Shown: positions 1 through 8,700 of the stretch, piece after piece | Layout of the letters: each line of letters starts with the position of its first letter | Numbering within the stretch: the first letter of the stretch is position 1 | Source: Nitrospiraceae bacterium | GTDB lineage: Bacteria; Nitrospirota; Thermodesulfovibrionia; UBA6902 | Reading direction: 5' to 3' | Length of the DNA: 16,284 bases | Assembly (NCBI GenBank): GCA_020354155.1 | Contig: CP070644.1 | Location: 2,347,929-2,364,212 of the forward strand | Translations under genes and position numbers: made by a program | The notes under the pieces: generated by a model | Seen by the model: only the letters and a program-made list of their open reading frames with translations | Database searches by the model: none | What the model was told of the DNA's origin: nothing

Positions 1-1208
1 ACATCCGTGAGACCATAGAGTCTGACATTCTTATTCTGAGTGCCCTTGCACGGCTGATGCTTAAGTATATACCGGAAAGCAGGCTCTTTGATCCTGAGGG
101 TATTGTTGAGGAATTTTCCCGGGCCGTAAAAAAAGAACTGGACTTTATAACTGAGGCCAAGAACGCCCATCGATTCAAAAGAAACTTCTCTGAAAACGAA
201 GACATTTACATTCCCCGGATATACGACGAATATTCTTCGCTGAAGATCATTGTTATGGAGCATCTTGAAGGCCTCCGGATAGATGATATCGATGGTATTG
301 ATGCTCTGGGCATAAACCGGGCCGAACTGGCGAAGAGGGGAGTGGATGCCTACTTTAAGATGATCTTTGAAGATGGATTTTTCCATGCCGATCCTCATCC
401 GGGCAATCTTTTTGTGATGCCTGACGGCAGGATAGGCCTTATGGATTTTGGGATTGTTGGATGGCTCACCCCTGATATGATGGAAGATATAGCTGATGCA
501 TTTCTGGCTATATTAAATAAAGACTTTGACCGCATTGTAGAAATGTATATCAATCTTGGACTGGTTGCTGATGCCGTTGATTCTGATACATTCAGGAGAG
601 ATTTTAAAAAAGACCTTGTCTATCTCCTTGAACCCCTCTATGATCTTTCTATTTCGGAAATCAATTTTCCGGAATATCTCGAGGCAATGACCCAGCTGGT
701 CATCAAGCATGGGCTCAAAGTGCCTTCGGAGCTTTTATTAATGAACAAGACAATGCTTATAATGGACAACATTGGCCGGGAGCTTGATCCGAGCTTCAAC
801 CTTATTGCATCTGCAGAGCCCTATGCGGCAAAGCTGGTAAAAAGCCGCATGAGCCCCCAAAGAGTACTGAATAAAACTCAGGCCAATCTGACCCAGATAG
901 GTGATTTGCTGGTTGATACGCCAAAGCAGATGAACAGGCTGCTGAGAAAGACCATGAGAGATGAGATCAAATTTAAAATTGACCCCATCGGCATGGAAAA
1001 GCTGATAAAAGACATTGACCGGTCCAGCAACAGACTTGCATTCAGCGTTGTTGTCGGAGCCATTATCATCGGCTCATCCATGCTTGCTCAATCAGATATT
1101 GGCGGGAGGATTTTCGGGCTTCCCATTATCGGTGGTATTGGATTTCTGGTTGCTTTTCTGCTGGGCGTCTGGCTTCTCGTTTCCATCATCAGGTCAGGAA
1201 GGCTGTGA
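1..1208 (+). CDS. ubiB: UbiB/ABC1-family atypical kinase, 5' end cut off by window
   Basis: This is the C-terminal part of an ABC1/ADCK/UbiB-type atypical protein kinase. The family supports ubiquinone or other isoprenoid-lipid metabolism as a membrane-bound ATPase/kinase. The frame is open from base 3 (reading IRETIESDILIL...), so the ATG at 57 is internal and the true start lies outside the window. Numbering from that ATG, one sees the family signature ELDF..EA.NA (27-37), the catalytic-loop motif HADPHPGN (110-117) and the metal-binding DFG (130-132). Two hydrophobic helices end the protein (about 328-348 and 355-378), the usual UbiB membrane anchor. The KxGQ region is upstream of the window. 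Nothing links it to the metal genes that follow; a candidate promoter of their own begins at 1269. Family assignment is firm. Whether the organism makes ubiquinone or menaquinone cannot be told here. Confidence 0.93.
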   Translation, partial: IRETIESDILILSALARLMLKYIPESRLFDPEGIVEEFSRAVKKELDFITEAKNAHRFKRNFSENEDIYIPRIYDEYSSLKIIVMEHLEGLRIDDIDGIDALGINRAELAKRGVDAYFKMIFEDGFFHADPHPGNLFVMPDGRIGLMDFGIVGWLTPDMMEDIADAFLAILNKDFDRIVEMYINLGLVADAVDSDTFRRDFKKDLVYLLEPLYDLSISEINFPEYLEAMTQLVIKHGLKVPSELLLMNKTMLIMDNIGRELDPSFNLIASAEPYAAKLVKSRMSPQRVLNKTQANLTQIGDLLVDTPKQMNRLLRKTMRDEIKFKIDPIGMEKLIKDIDRSSNRLAFSVVVGAIIIGSSMLAQSDIGGRIFGLPIIGGIGFLVAFLLGVWLLVSIIRSGRL

Positions 1209-1268
1209 ACTCAGCTGCCCTGCGAAAATCCAGCCGAGCAATCCTGTTTCTTCATCTTTTCTTCAATA

Positions 1269-1297
1269 TTGACGGGTAATCTATTTTCAATAATGAT
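1269..1297 (+). promoter_or_regulatory. candidate sigma70-type promoter for the 1337 gene
   Basis: TTGACG (1269-1274) is followed after 17 bases by AATGAT (1292-1297), a 5/6 and a 4/6 match to the -35 and -10 consensus. Transcription would begin near 1304. This would make the in-frame ATG at 1304 essentially leaderless and favours the ATG at 1337, which has a good ribosome binding site. Inferred by eye only. Confidence 0.4.
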
Positions 1298-1336
1298 AAA
1301 AATATGCAGGAGCTAAACTTTCAGAAGGAGGCAAGA

Positions 1337-1720
1337 ATGCGGAAATTACTCATCATTGTAGCCAGCCTGTTCGTAATGGCTGGAGTTGCAGGTGCAGACG
1401 ATTTTGCTGCCGAGAAAAAGGCGGGGGATCTGATGGTCAAGGTTTCAATAGGAAATAATCCTCTCAGCGTTGGTCCCAATGATACTGTTATTGAAATCCA
1501 TGACGGAGCGGGACATGCTGTTACTGACGCAGAGGTGAACGTGTACTGGTTTATGCCTTCCATGCCTGCCATGAACTATGAAGTCAAGGCAGACCTACAG
1601 GACAATAAATATGTAGCTGTGATCAAACCGACAATGCCGGGGGAATGGGATGCAGACATCAAGGTGAAACGTAAGACGGGGGACCAGCAGAAGGCAACGA
1701 TCAGCTTTGAGGCGAAGTAA
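1337..1720 (+). CDS. exported FixH/YtkA-like small protein
   Basis: A 127-residue protein. The reading frame is open from an ATG at 1304, but AAGGAGG at 1326-1331 sits six bases before the ATG at 1337, so 1337 is the better start. Residues 1-20 form a signal peptide (basic MRK, hydrophobic core, AGA cleavage site). The remainder resembles the YtkA/FixH-like beta-sandwich domain: a DxxxEIHDGAGHAVTDAEV-like stretch, then MPSMPAM (73-79), then a TMPGEWD turn (99-105). Such small periplasmic proteins are common next to copper efflux and cytochrome oxidase genes, and the Met-Pro motif is a plausible Cu(I)/Ag(I) site. Only 34 bases separate it from the Met-rich gene downstream, so the two are probably cotranscribed. 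The exact function is unknown and metal binding is an inference. Confidence 0.8.
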   Translation: MRKLLIIVASLFVMAGVAGADDFAAEKKAGDLMVKVSIGNNPLSVGPNDTVIEIHDGAGHAVTDAEVNVYWFMPSMPAMNYEVKADLQDNKYVAVIKPTMPGEWDADIKVKRKTGDQQKATISFEAK

Positions 1721-1754
1721 ACACATCAAATAAGGAAGGAAAGGATGGGTAATA

Positions 1755-2279
1755 ATGAAACGTGTACTATTTATAATAGTTCTCATTACAGGTTTTGTGA
1801 CGACCTATAGTTACGCAGACAACGAAGGGCATATGATGGATTCCGGTATGATGGGCGGTTCCGGACATGGTGAGGCCATGGAATCAGACTCGTCATCTGA
1901 TCATCCCATGATGGGAAATATGGGCTGCATGATGGGACAGGGTATGATGATGTCTCCTGGAATGATGGGTTACGGCGGATGCAATATGATGAACCGTGGT
2001 GGACAGGGAATGATGGGACATATGCGTGGCATGATGGGCCCCGGTATGATGGGCATGACGGGCTGCGGTATGATGAGCTCTGAAATGATGGGCCCTGATG
2101 ACAAGGAGCGTCAAAAGTTTCTCGATGAGACCAAGGATATAAGAAAGAAAATGCACAGCAAGAAGTTTGAGTATTTTGAGGCAATCAGAAAACCCGACAC
2201 AACGCCCGATGCGATCCTGGGTCTTGAAAAAGAACTGTATGATCTTCAGTGGGAACTATACGAAAAGATGCCACGATAA
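1755..2279 (+). CDS. extremely Met-rich exported protein, ZraP/Spy-like C-terminus
   Basis: A 174-residue exported protein with a signal peptide at about 1-21 (...TTYSYA). About 30 of its residues are Met, mostly as Met-Met-Gly repeats between residues 27 and 113. The repeats are interspersed with His and three Cys (two in GGC/TGC settings). The last 60 residues are charged and helical (KERQKFLDETKDIRKKM...), like the helical hairpin of ZraP/Spy/CpxP-type periplasmic metal-responsive chaperones. Repeated thioether ligands are typical of Cu(I)/Ag(I) binding, so a periplasmic copper buffer or chaperone is the likely role. The start is set by AAGGAAAGG (1735-1743) upstream of the ATG. It is the second gene after the FixH-like one and is closed by the terminator at 2343. 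No defined gene name is recognised. The repeats make the N-terminal half low-complexity, so homology calls there would be unreliable. Confidence 0.8.
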   Translation: MKRVLFIIVLITGFVTTYSYADNEGHMMDSGMMGGSGHGEAMESDSSSDHPMMGNMGCMMGQGMMMSPGMMGYGGCNMMNRGGQGMMGHMRGMMGPGMMGMTGCGMMSSEMMGPDDKERQKFLDETKDIRKKMHSKKFEYFEAIRKPDTTPDAILGLEKELYDLQWELYEKMPR

Positions 2280-2342
2280 GTTTATTGTCCAGATAGATCG
2301 CTTTTTAAAATAATGAGTTAATTTCATTTATCTGACAGGAAG

Positions 2343-2371
2343 AAGCCATAACCGAGGTTATGGCTTTTTTT
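2343..2371 (+). terminator. Rho-independent terminator after the Met-rich gene
   Basis: A perfect 10-bp stem (AAGCCATAAC, 2343-2352, with GTTATGGCTT, 2357-2366) has a 4-base CGAG loop and ends in a run of seven T (2365-2371). It lies 63 bases past the stop codon and should separate the 1337-2279 unit from the CusCBA unit. Confidence 0.9.
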
Positions 2372-2487
2372 ATGCTCATTCATAAGAATGGGTAAAGGCA
2401 GACTGTAACAGTAACGATAATTTTAATTTGGTAATGTTATTTTTATTGGGTCAGGACAGAAAATGAGAAATAATGAAATTATTCTTA

Positions 2488-2516
2488 AATAATAGGTGGT
2501 TAAACCACATATTATT
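2488..2516. promoter_or_regulatory. 29-bp near-perfect dyad, candidate operator
   Basis: Arms AATAATAGGTGGTT (2488-2501) and AACCACATATTATT (2503-2516) flank a single central A at 2502 and match at 13 of 14 positions. The dyad lies about 70 bases upstream of the candidate -35 box and roughly 120 bases before the efflux operon. It lacks a T-run and is therefore unlikely to be a terminator. A dimeric repressor or activator site for the Cus genes is the natural reading. The regulator is not in this window. Confidence 0.5.
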
Positions 2517-2584
2517 CACAATTTCTTCATTTTTCCAGATTATAGTAAATTATTGCTAATTTAAATATAAAAAATGTTTATGAA

Positions 2585-2614
2585 TTGATTTGTAAAGATA
2601 GAAAGTTTTATATT
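2585..2614 (+). promoter_or_regulatory. candidate promoter of the cusC-cusB-cusA operon
   Basis: TTGATT (2585-2590) and TATATT (2609-2614) are separated by 18 bases in an AT-rich setting. The predicted start near 2621 gives a leader of about 15 bases to the ATG at 2636, or 45 to the ATG at 2666. By-eye prediction. Confidence 0.35.
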
Positions 2615-2635
2615 TTCAGTCAACTATAAAATATA

Positions 2636-3964
2636 ATGGGGAACGAAAAGCTGAAATGGATGTTCATGAACAAACTGTCAGAGAGGGCAATAAAAAGATC
2701 GATTATCGTTTTAAGTATTAGTTTAATTTTAATTGCCTGTTCCGCACGTGCCTTCTCATTGGAAAGAGGCACTTCTTCAGAAATTGAAAAACTCATTGAA
2801 GAGGCGCTCCTCAAGAATCCCGAATTAAAAGCCTCTGAAGAAAGAATACAGGCCTATGAACAAAAACCTGATCAGGCGCGGTCCTTTGATGATCCCAGGC
2901 TGACATTGTCTTTCATGAATCTGCCTGTTGATACATTCAGGTTTGACCAGGAGGCGATGACGCAGAAACAGGTTTCTCTGATGCAGAAGTTCCCCTACCC
3001 GGGAAAGCTGGACTTAAAGGGTGACATGGCGATGAAGGACCTTGCCGTGGTGATAAAGGAAGGTGAGCAGAAAAAGAACAGGGTCATTGCCCAGGTAAAG
3101 ACGGCCTATCACAATCTTCTGTTCCTTAAGAAAGCCATTATTCTGAACGAGGAGAGCAGGGGTCTGCTGGCAGGGTTCCTACAGACTGCCGAAACAGAAT
3201 ATGCAGTTGGAAGGGGCCTTCAGCAGTCAATACTCAAGGCGCAGATGGAGCTTTCAAAGATTATACAACGGGGCATTGCACTGCGGCAGCAGCAGGAGAC
3301 AGCAACAGCTCGGCTTAACTTCCTGCTGAACAGGCCTGTGGATAGCCATCTTGGGATTACAGGAGATCTTGAGCAATCAATTATTTCTTTAACATATCAG
3401 GAACTGTGTGCTTTGGCTGAAGAGTCTCATCCTGCATTGAGTGGGCTGGAAGAGAAAATAGAGCGTGCCAGTCTCGCCCGAAAGCTGGCTGAGAGAGAAT
3501 ATTATCCTGATATGGATGTCGGGCTCAGCTACGGGCAGAGAGATGACAGCAGCACTGCTGAACGGCCCGACTTTTTTTCTGCTTCAGTAACGCTCAATAT
3601 CCCCCTTTGGCAGAAAACAAAAGAGAGCAGGAAAGTATCTGAAGAGTCAGCCAATGAAAGACATGCTCTGGAGCAATACCAGGCATTTAAAAATAATATT
3701 CTCTTTCGGCTGAAAGAATTACTGGCTGAAATTGAGATGTACAGGCAGGAAATCGAGCTCTTCAAAACAGGTTTGATACCTCAGAGCACCTCGTCATTTG
3801 AAGCTTCAATGTCAGGATACAGGGTCAATACAGTGGATGTTCTGACAGTTATTAACAACCAGTTAACTCTTTATAACTACAAGATAGAATATTATCGGGC
3901 TATAGCAGATCATGAAAATAGTGTGGCGGCTCTGGAAGAAACAGTGGGCAGGAAAATATTTTGA
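2636..3964 (+). CDS. cusC: CusC/TolC-type outer-membrane efflux protein
   Basis: A 442-residue outer-membrane factor of the TolC/OEP family. It would form the exit duct of the tripartite pump with the CusB- and CusA-type proteins encoded just downstream. The N-terminus carries a basic segment and hydrophobic core (about 18-34) ending LIAC, with Cys35 as a possible lipobox; CusC of E. coli is lipidated. The mature part has the two long helical repeats of the family, with PYPGKL near residue 121 and a second OEP repeat starting around LSGLEEKIE (about 268). The long helical coils and a YYPDMDVGLSYG-type strand segment are typical. No clear ribosome binding site precedes the ATG at 2636. The ATGs at 2660 and 2666 are alternatives and fit a normal signal-peptide length better. 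The stop is 34 bases before cusB, so it is operonic. Confidence 0.88.
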   Translation: MGNEKLKWMFMNKLSERAIKRSIIVLSISLILIACSARAFSLERGTSSEIEKLIEEALLKNPELKASEERIQAYEQKPDQARSFDDPRLTLSFMNLPVDTFRFDQEAMTQKQVSLMQKFPYPGKLDLKGDMAMKDLAVVIKEGEQKKNRVIAQVKTAYHNLLFLKKAIILNEESRGLLAGFLQTAETEYAVGRGLQQSILKAQMELSKIIQRGIALRQQQETATARLNFLLNRPVDSHLGITGDLEQSIISLTYQELCALAEESHPALSGLEEKIERASLARKLAEREYYPDMDVGLSYGQRDDSSTAERPDFFSASVTLNIPLWQKTKESRKVSEESANERHALEQYQAFKNNILFRLKELLAEIEMYRQEIELFKTGLIPQSTSSFEASMSGYRVNTVDVLTVINNQLTLYNYKIEYYRAIADHENSVAALEETVGRKIF

Positions 3965-3998
3965 ATGCCTATATAGTCGAGTAGGGAAGGACTAAAGG

Positions 3999-5795
3999 AT
4001 GACAAAACAATCCATTCAGTTGTTCATTGCAGTGATGCTTCTTGTTCTGGTAACACTATTTTGGCCTGCTCACAGGGCTGAGACAAACACATCCGGCGCT
4101 GATGCGAAACATGATGCTCACGCTGAAGATGGTGGTGGGGAAAATCCGCAGGAAAAAAAGCGCAAAATAAAATACTGGGTAGCTCCCATGGATCCGAATT
4201 ATATACGTCAGGAGCCTGGCAAATCTCCCATGGGGATGGACCTCATCCCTGTATATGAAGATGAAGGTGAAAAATCAGCGGAAGGGGTTGTAAAGATAGA
4301 CCCCGTCACAGTCCAGAACATAGGTGTAAGGACTGCATCACTGTCAAAGGGCGTTCTTGAAAAAAAAATACGGGCTGTGGGCCGGATTACCTATGACGAG
4401 AAGCTGGTGGAACATATTCACACGAAAGTGTCTGGCTGGATTGACGGGCTTTATGTTGATACGACGGGTGAGGCTGTCGTTAAAGGAGATGCCCTTCTTT
4501 CTTTTTATGCTCCCGAGCTTGTCGCTACGCAGGAAGAGTTTTTGCAGGCCCTTGCCTATAGGGACAGAACTGCTGCATCCGGCTTTCCTGAGATAGCTGA
4601 AGGCGGAAGATCCTTTGTGGAAGCTGCCCGCAATCGCCTTCTGTTTATGGACGTAGCTCCGGGAGATATAGAGATATTGGAGAAAACCAGAGAAGTTCAA
4701 AAAAACATGAAACTATACGCTTCTAAGGGAGGGGTTGTCATCAATAAGAATGTAATTGATGGTATGCAGGTAGACCCAAGGATGGAGCTCTATACCATAG
4801 CTGACATCTCACGGGTATGGGTGATTGCCTCAGTATATGAATATGAACTTCCTTTTATAAGGAAGGGGCAGGAGGCTGAGATGACTCTCTCCTATGAACC
4901 GGGAGCACAGTACAAGGGCAGAGTCACCTTTATCTACCCCTATCTTTCGACGAAGACACGGACGGTAGAAGTCAGGATGGAATTTGACAATCCCGACCTG
5001 AAACTGAAACCGGATATGTACGCTGATGTTGTGATTAATGCCAGGAGCGGGACCTCCACAATCCTTGTCCCTTCTGAAGCTGTTATAAGGACCGGCTCTA
5101 GAAATATCATTGTTACGGCTCTTGGCAAGGGTAAGTTTTTGCCAAAAGAAGTGACGCTGGGATTGGAAGGAGAGGGCTTTGTACAGGTCCTCAAAGGGGT
5201 GGAAGAAGATGACACCGTTGTCACATCCGGACAATTCCTCATTGACTCTGAAAGCAATCTGAGAGAAGCGGTTAACAAAATGCTTGAAGCTCAGGCTGCT
5301 CAGCCGTTATCTGGAAAAGAGGACAGAGAGGCCATGACGCAGGGCCCGAGCAGCAGGTCACCTGTGCATCTCAGCGATGCGCAGAAGAATCTGATAACAG
5401 TCTTGATCGGTAACTATTTAAAAATACATGCTGCCCTTATATCGGAGTCAGGCCCGGCAATCGCACAGCAGAGCAGCATATTGTCAGATACGTTGAAAAA
5501 AATAAAAGCTTCAACCCCGAAGGGGACCTTAAAGGATGTTATTGCCTCAGCAGAGGAATCAATGCCCGGACTGCTGTCCGAGGATTTGCAAGATGCCCGG
5601 AATTCCTTTAAAGGGCTGAGCAGGGCAATGGTCGATTTAGTAAGGGCTGATGGACGGGAAGAGGCTCTATCTTCAGGGATTAAGATTTACTTCTGTCCCA
5701 TGGAAGAAGAACGCTGGCTCCAGAAGGGGACGGACCTGAAGAACCCCTACCTTGGAAAAGATATGTGGATCTGTGGAACCGAGGAAGCCCTCTGA
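3999..5795 (+). CDS. cusB: CusB-type periplasmic adaptor with HMBD and DUF3347 ends
   Basis: A 598-residue membrane-fusion protein that links inner-membrane CusA to outer-membrane CusC. It has an N-terminal membrane anchor or signal (about 8-22) and then a His/Asp-rich linker. A heavy-metal-binding domain follows at about 59-88, with YWVAPMDP...PGKSPMGMDL supplying Met and Pro in the usual CusB pattern. The lipoyl/alpha-hairpin/beta-barrel core occupies about 100-430. The C-terminal 140 residues (about 456-598) match the DUF3347 pattern: a helical bundle, then FCPM (565-568) and WICG with Cys592, a likely extra Cu/Ag site. E. coli CusB is near 400 residues and lacks this tail. The gene starts after an AGGGAAGGA stretch and its stop TGA overlaps the cusA ATG by one base (TGATG at 5793-5797), so the two are translationally coupled. 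Confidence 0.92.
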   Translation: MTKQSIQLFIAVMLLVLVTLFWPAHRAETNTSGADAKHDAHAEDGGGENPQEKKRKIKYWVAPMDPNYIRQEPGKSPMGMDLIPVYEDEGEKSAEGVVKIDPVTVQNIGVRTASLSKGVLEKKIRAVGRITYDEKLVEHIHTKVSGWIDGLYVDTTGEAVVKGDALLSFYAPELVATQEEFLQALAYRDRTAASGFPEIAEGGRSFVEAARNRLLFMDVAPGDIEILEKTREVQKNMKLYASKGGVVINKNVIDGMQVDPRMELYTIADISRVWVIASVYEYELPFIRKGQEAEMTLSYEPGAQYKGRVTFIYPYLSTKTRTVEVRMEFDNPDLKLKPDMYADVVINARSGTSTILVPSEAVIRTGSRNIIVTALGKGKFLPKEVTLGLEGEGFVQVLKGVEEDDTVVTSGQFLIDSESNLREAVNKMLEAQAAQPLSGKEDREAMTQGPSSRSPVHLSDAQKNLITVLIGNYLKIHAALISESGPAIAQQSSILSDTLKKIKASTPKGTLKDVIASAEESMPGLLSEDLQDARNSFKGLSRAMVDLVRADGREEALSSGIKIYFCPMEEERWLQKGTDLKNPYLGKDMWICGTEEAL

Positions 5796-8700
5796 TGCTC
5801 GAGAAAATTATCGAGTATTCGATTAAGAACAGGTTCCTGATTATAATTGTAACCTTTTTTATTTTATTTCTGGGCCTCTATTCATTTGCAAAGACTCCTC
5901 TCGATGCAATCCCTGATCTTTCTGATGTACAGGTCATTATTTTCACAGATTATCCAGGCCAGGCACCCCAGGTTGTTGAAGACCAGATTACCTATCCCCT
6001 GACCACAGCCATGCTTTCCGTGCCTGGGGCCACGGTGGTAAGAGGGTACTCATTCTTCGGGTTTTCTTTTGTCTACATCATATTTGAAGACGGCACTGAT
6101 ATTTACTGGGCAAGAAGCAGGGTGCTGGAGTACATTAATTACGTTTCAAAGCGATTACCCCAGGGTGTCACCCCGTCTCTGGGACCTGATGCAACAGGTG
6201 TGGGATGGATTTACGAATATGCACTTGTTGACAGGAGCGGCCAACATGACCTTGCACGGCTTCGCTCCGTACAGGACTGGTTTCTCAGGTATGAACTGAC
6301 GTCGGTTGAGGGCGTATCCGAAGTTGCTTCGGTAGGTGGCTTTGTAAAACAGTACCAGGTCGAGGTTGACCCGAATAAGCTTGTTGCCTACGGCATTCCA
6401 CTCTCTAAGGTGAAATCTGCCATACAGCATTCAAACAGGGACGTCGGCGGTCGTCTGGTGGAAATATCTGAAACTGAATATATGGTCAGAGGGCTCGGTT
6501 ATATCAAATCAATTGAAGACATAAAAGATATCCCTCTCCGTGTAGATGAAACCGGCACGCCGGTGTATGTACGGGATATTGCTTATGTGCATATCGGGCC
6601 TGAGTTGCGCCGCGGTATTACCGAGCTCGACGGAGAAGGGGAAGTGGTCGGGGGCGTTGTTGTTATGCGATTTGGTGAAAATGCCCTTGCAACAATAAAA
6701 AGGGTGAAAGATAAGATTGAATCACTTAAATCCGGCCTGCCCGAAGGGGTTGAGATTATACCGGTATATGACCGGTCCGGCCTCATAGAACGGGCTGTAA
6801 ATACGCTCAAAGAAAAGTTAATAGAAGAGTCAATTGTAGTCTCCATAATTTGCATTATATTCCTTTTACATTTCAGGTCCGCTTTCGTTGCCATTGTTAC
6901 TCTGCCCCTGGGCATTTTAGCTGCATTTATAATCATGAGGTATCAGGGACTGAATGCAAATATCATGTCTTTGGGGGGTATTGCAATAGCCATCGGTGCC
7001 ATGGTTGATGCAGCTATCGTTATGATAGAAAATGCCCATAAACACCTTGAGAAAGCAGACAGCTCCGCAGACCACTGGGCGGTCATTACTATTGCGGCAA
7101 AACAGGTGGGACCGGCGCTCTTTTTCTCACTCTTAATAATCACCTTTTCCTTTATGCCCATATTCACATTGCAGGCCCAGGAAGGCAGGCTCTTTACACC
7201 ACTTGCCTTTACAAAGACATACTCAATGGCAGCAGCAGCATTACTGGCTGTTACCATTGTACCGGTTATGATGGGATATTTTATCCGGACCTCCCTCCTT
7301 CCGGCGACATGGAGCAGAAAAAAACAGAAGGTGGTCTCTCTTGGCTCAGCCCTGGGTGTCTTCCTCTTTGTATGGCTAACCCCCGGATTCATTATGCCAT
7401 TTACGATCTTAGGTTCTTTCAGTACGCCTGCAGCGATAATTGTCGGGACAGTTGTGATGCTTCTTCTCTGGCCCCAGGCTGTTTTGCCTGAGGAAAGCAA
7501 CCCTGTAAACCGCTTCCTCATCTGGGTCTACCGCCCGATTATCCTGTGGGTGTTAAGGCATAAATTTATTACCATTACCGCTGCTGTTCTGATAACAATG
7601 ACACTGTTGCCTTTTCACTCTATGGTTGTTGAGAGACTCCCGGAGGGCACTTTCAAAAACGTGGCGGGAAAAGTTGCTCTTCTTTTTCCTGCTGAACGGA
7701 TAGGAGGAGAATTCATGCCTCCTCTGTATGAGGGTGATTTGCTGTATATGCCCACGACGCTGCCCGGGATTTCCATAACAAAAGCCAGGGAATTGCTCCA
7801 GCAGACTGACAAAATAATAAAAACATTTCATGAGGTTGACCACGTATTCGGAAAGGTGGGCCGTGCTGATACAGCGACTGACCCTGCTCCTCTTTCCATG
7901 CTTGAGTCGACCATTACACTGAAACCGGAGAAAGAGTGGCGGACTGTGCAGGTTGAGAGATTTTATTCGCGCTGGCCAGCCATTTTTAGAAAAATATTTT
8001 CATCAATATTCCCTGAAGAGAGAGCAATAACACCGGAAGAGTTAACAACCGAAATGAATAATGCCATTCAGTTCCCCGGCCTGACAAATGCATGGACTAT
8101 GCCTATTAAGACAAGAATAGACATGCTTGCAACGGGGATTAAGACCCCTGTAGGAATAAAGATCATGGGTGACAACCTGGAGACATTGTCATCGATCGGC
8201 AAGAAGATTGAAGCCCGATTGAGGTCTATACCGGGTACATTATCGGTATATTCAGAGCGTGTCAGTGGGGGGTACTACTTTGATTATGAAATCGACAGAA
8301 AAGCCGCTGCACGATACGGCCTTACCGTTAGTGATGTTCAGGATGTCATACAGTCTGCTGTAGGCGGCATGAATATTAGCGAGACTGTTGAGGGGCTGGA
8401 GCGCTATCCTATTAACTTGCGTTACAGCAGGGAGTTACGGGATTCTATTGATAAACTGGAGAGAGTGCTGATAGCAACCCCGACGGGTGCCCAGATCCCT
8501 ATGAAACAGGTTGCCCGGACATCGGTGAGGCAGGGCCCGCCCGCGATTAAAAGTGAAAACTCAAGGATGACTGCATGGATTTATATTGACCTGGAGGGGA
8601 TAGACGTTGCCTCCTACGTTAGGAATGCGAAAAGCGTTATTGAGAGAGATGTAAATCTTCCCGAGGGCTATAGTCTTGTATGGTCCGGCCAGTATGAATA

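Larger units (their letters stand above)
2372..2635. other. AT-rich regulatory spacer upstream of the efflux operon
   Basis: This roughly 260-base, strongly AT-rich stretch has no credible gene. It holds the imperfect 29-bp dyad at 2488-2516 and a candidate promoter at 2585-2614, both listed separately. A nine-codon frame at 2462 without a clear ribosome binding site is not supported as a gene. Confidence 0.6.

Noticed and set aside
1304..1336. Upstream ATG for the FixH-like protein
   Set aside because: It would add eleven polar residues before a perfect signal peptide. The strong AAGGAGG serves the ATG at 1337.
1893..2156. Reverse-strand frames rich in His or in Ser/Tyr opposite the Met-rich gene
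   Set aside because: ATG read on the other strand is CAT (His), so the His runs are a mirror of the Met repeats. There is no ribosome binding site or independent support.
2402..2415. ACTGTAACAGTAACG resembling the TGTAAC half-sites near acs
   Set aside because: Short, partly direct rather than inverted, and of a kind expected by chance in AT-rich sequence.
2462..2491. Nine-codon leader peptide before the dyad
   Set aside because: No clear ribosome binding site, no regulatory codon run and no attenuator structure matched to it.
5765..5794. GTG start giving cusA ten extra residues
   Set aside because: It lies inside cusB without a ribosome binding site. The ATG at 5795 has GAGGAAG at proper distance, forms a TGATG coupling and gives the standard CusA N-terminus.
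6943..7521. 192-residue reverse-strand open frame inside cusA
   Set aside because: It is antisense to a conserved coding region, shows no family motifs or start signals, and is explained as a shadow of the RND gene.
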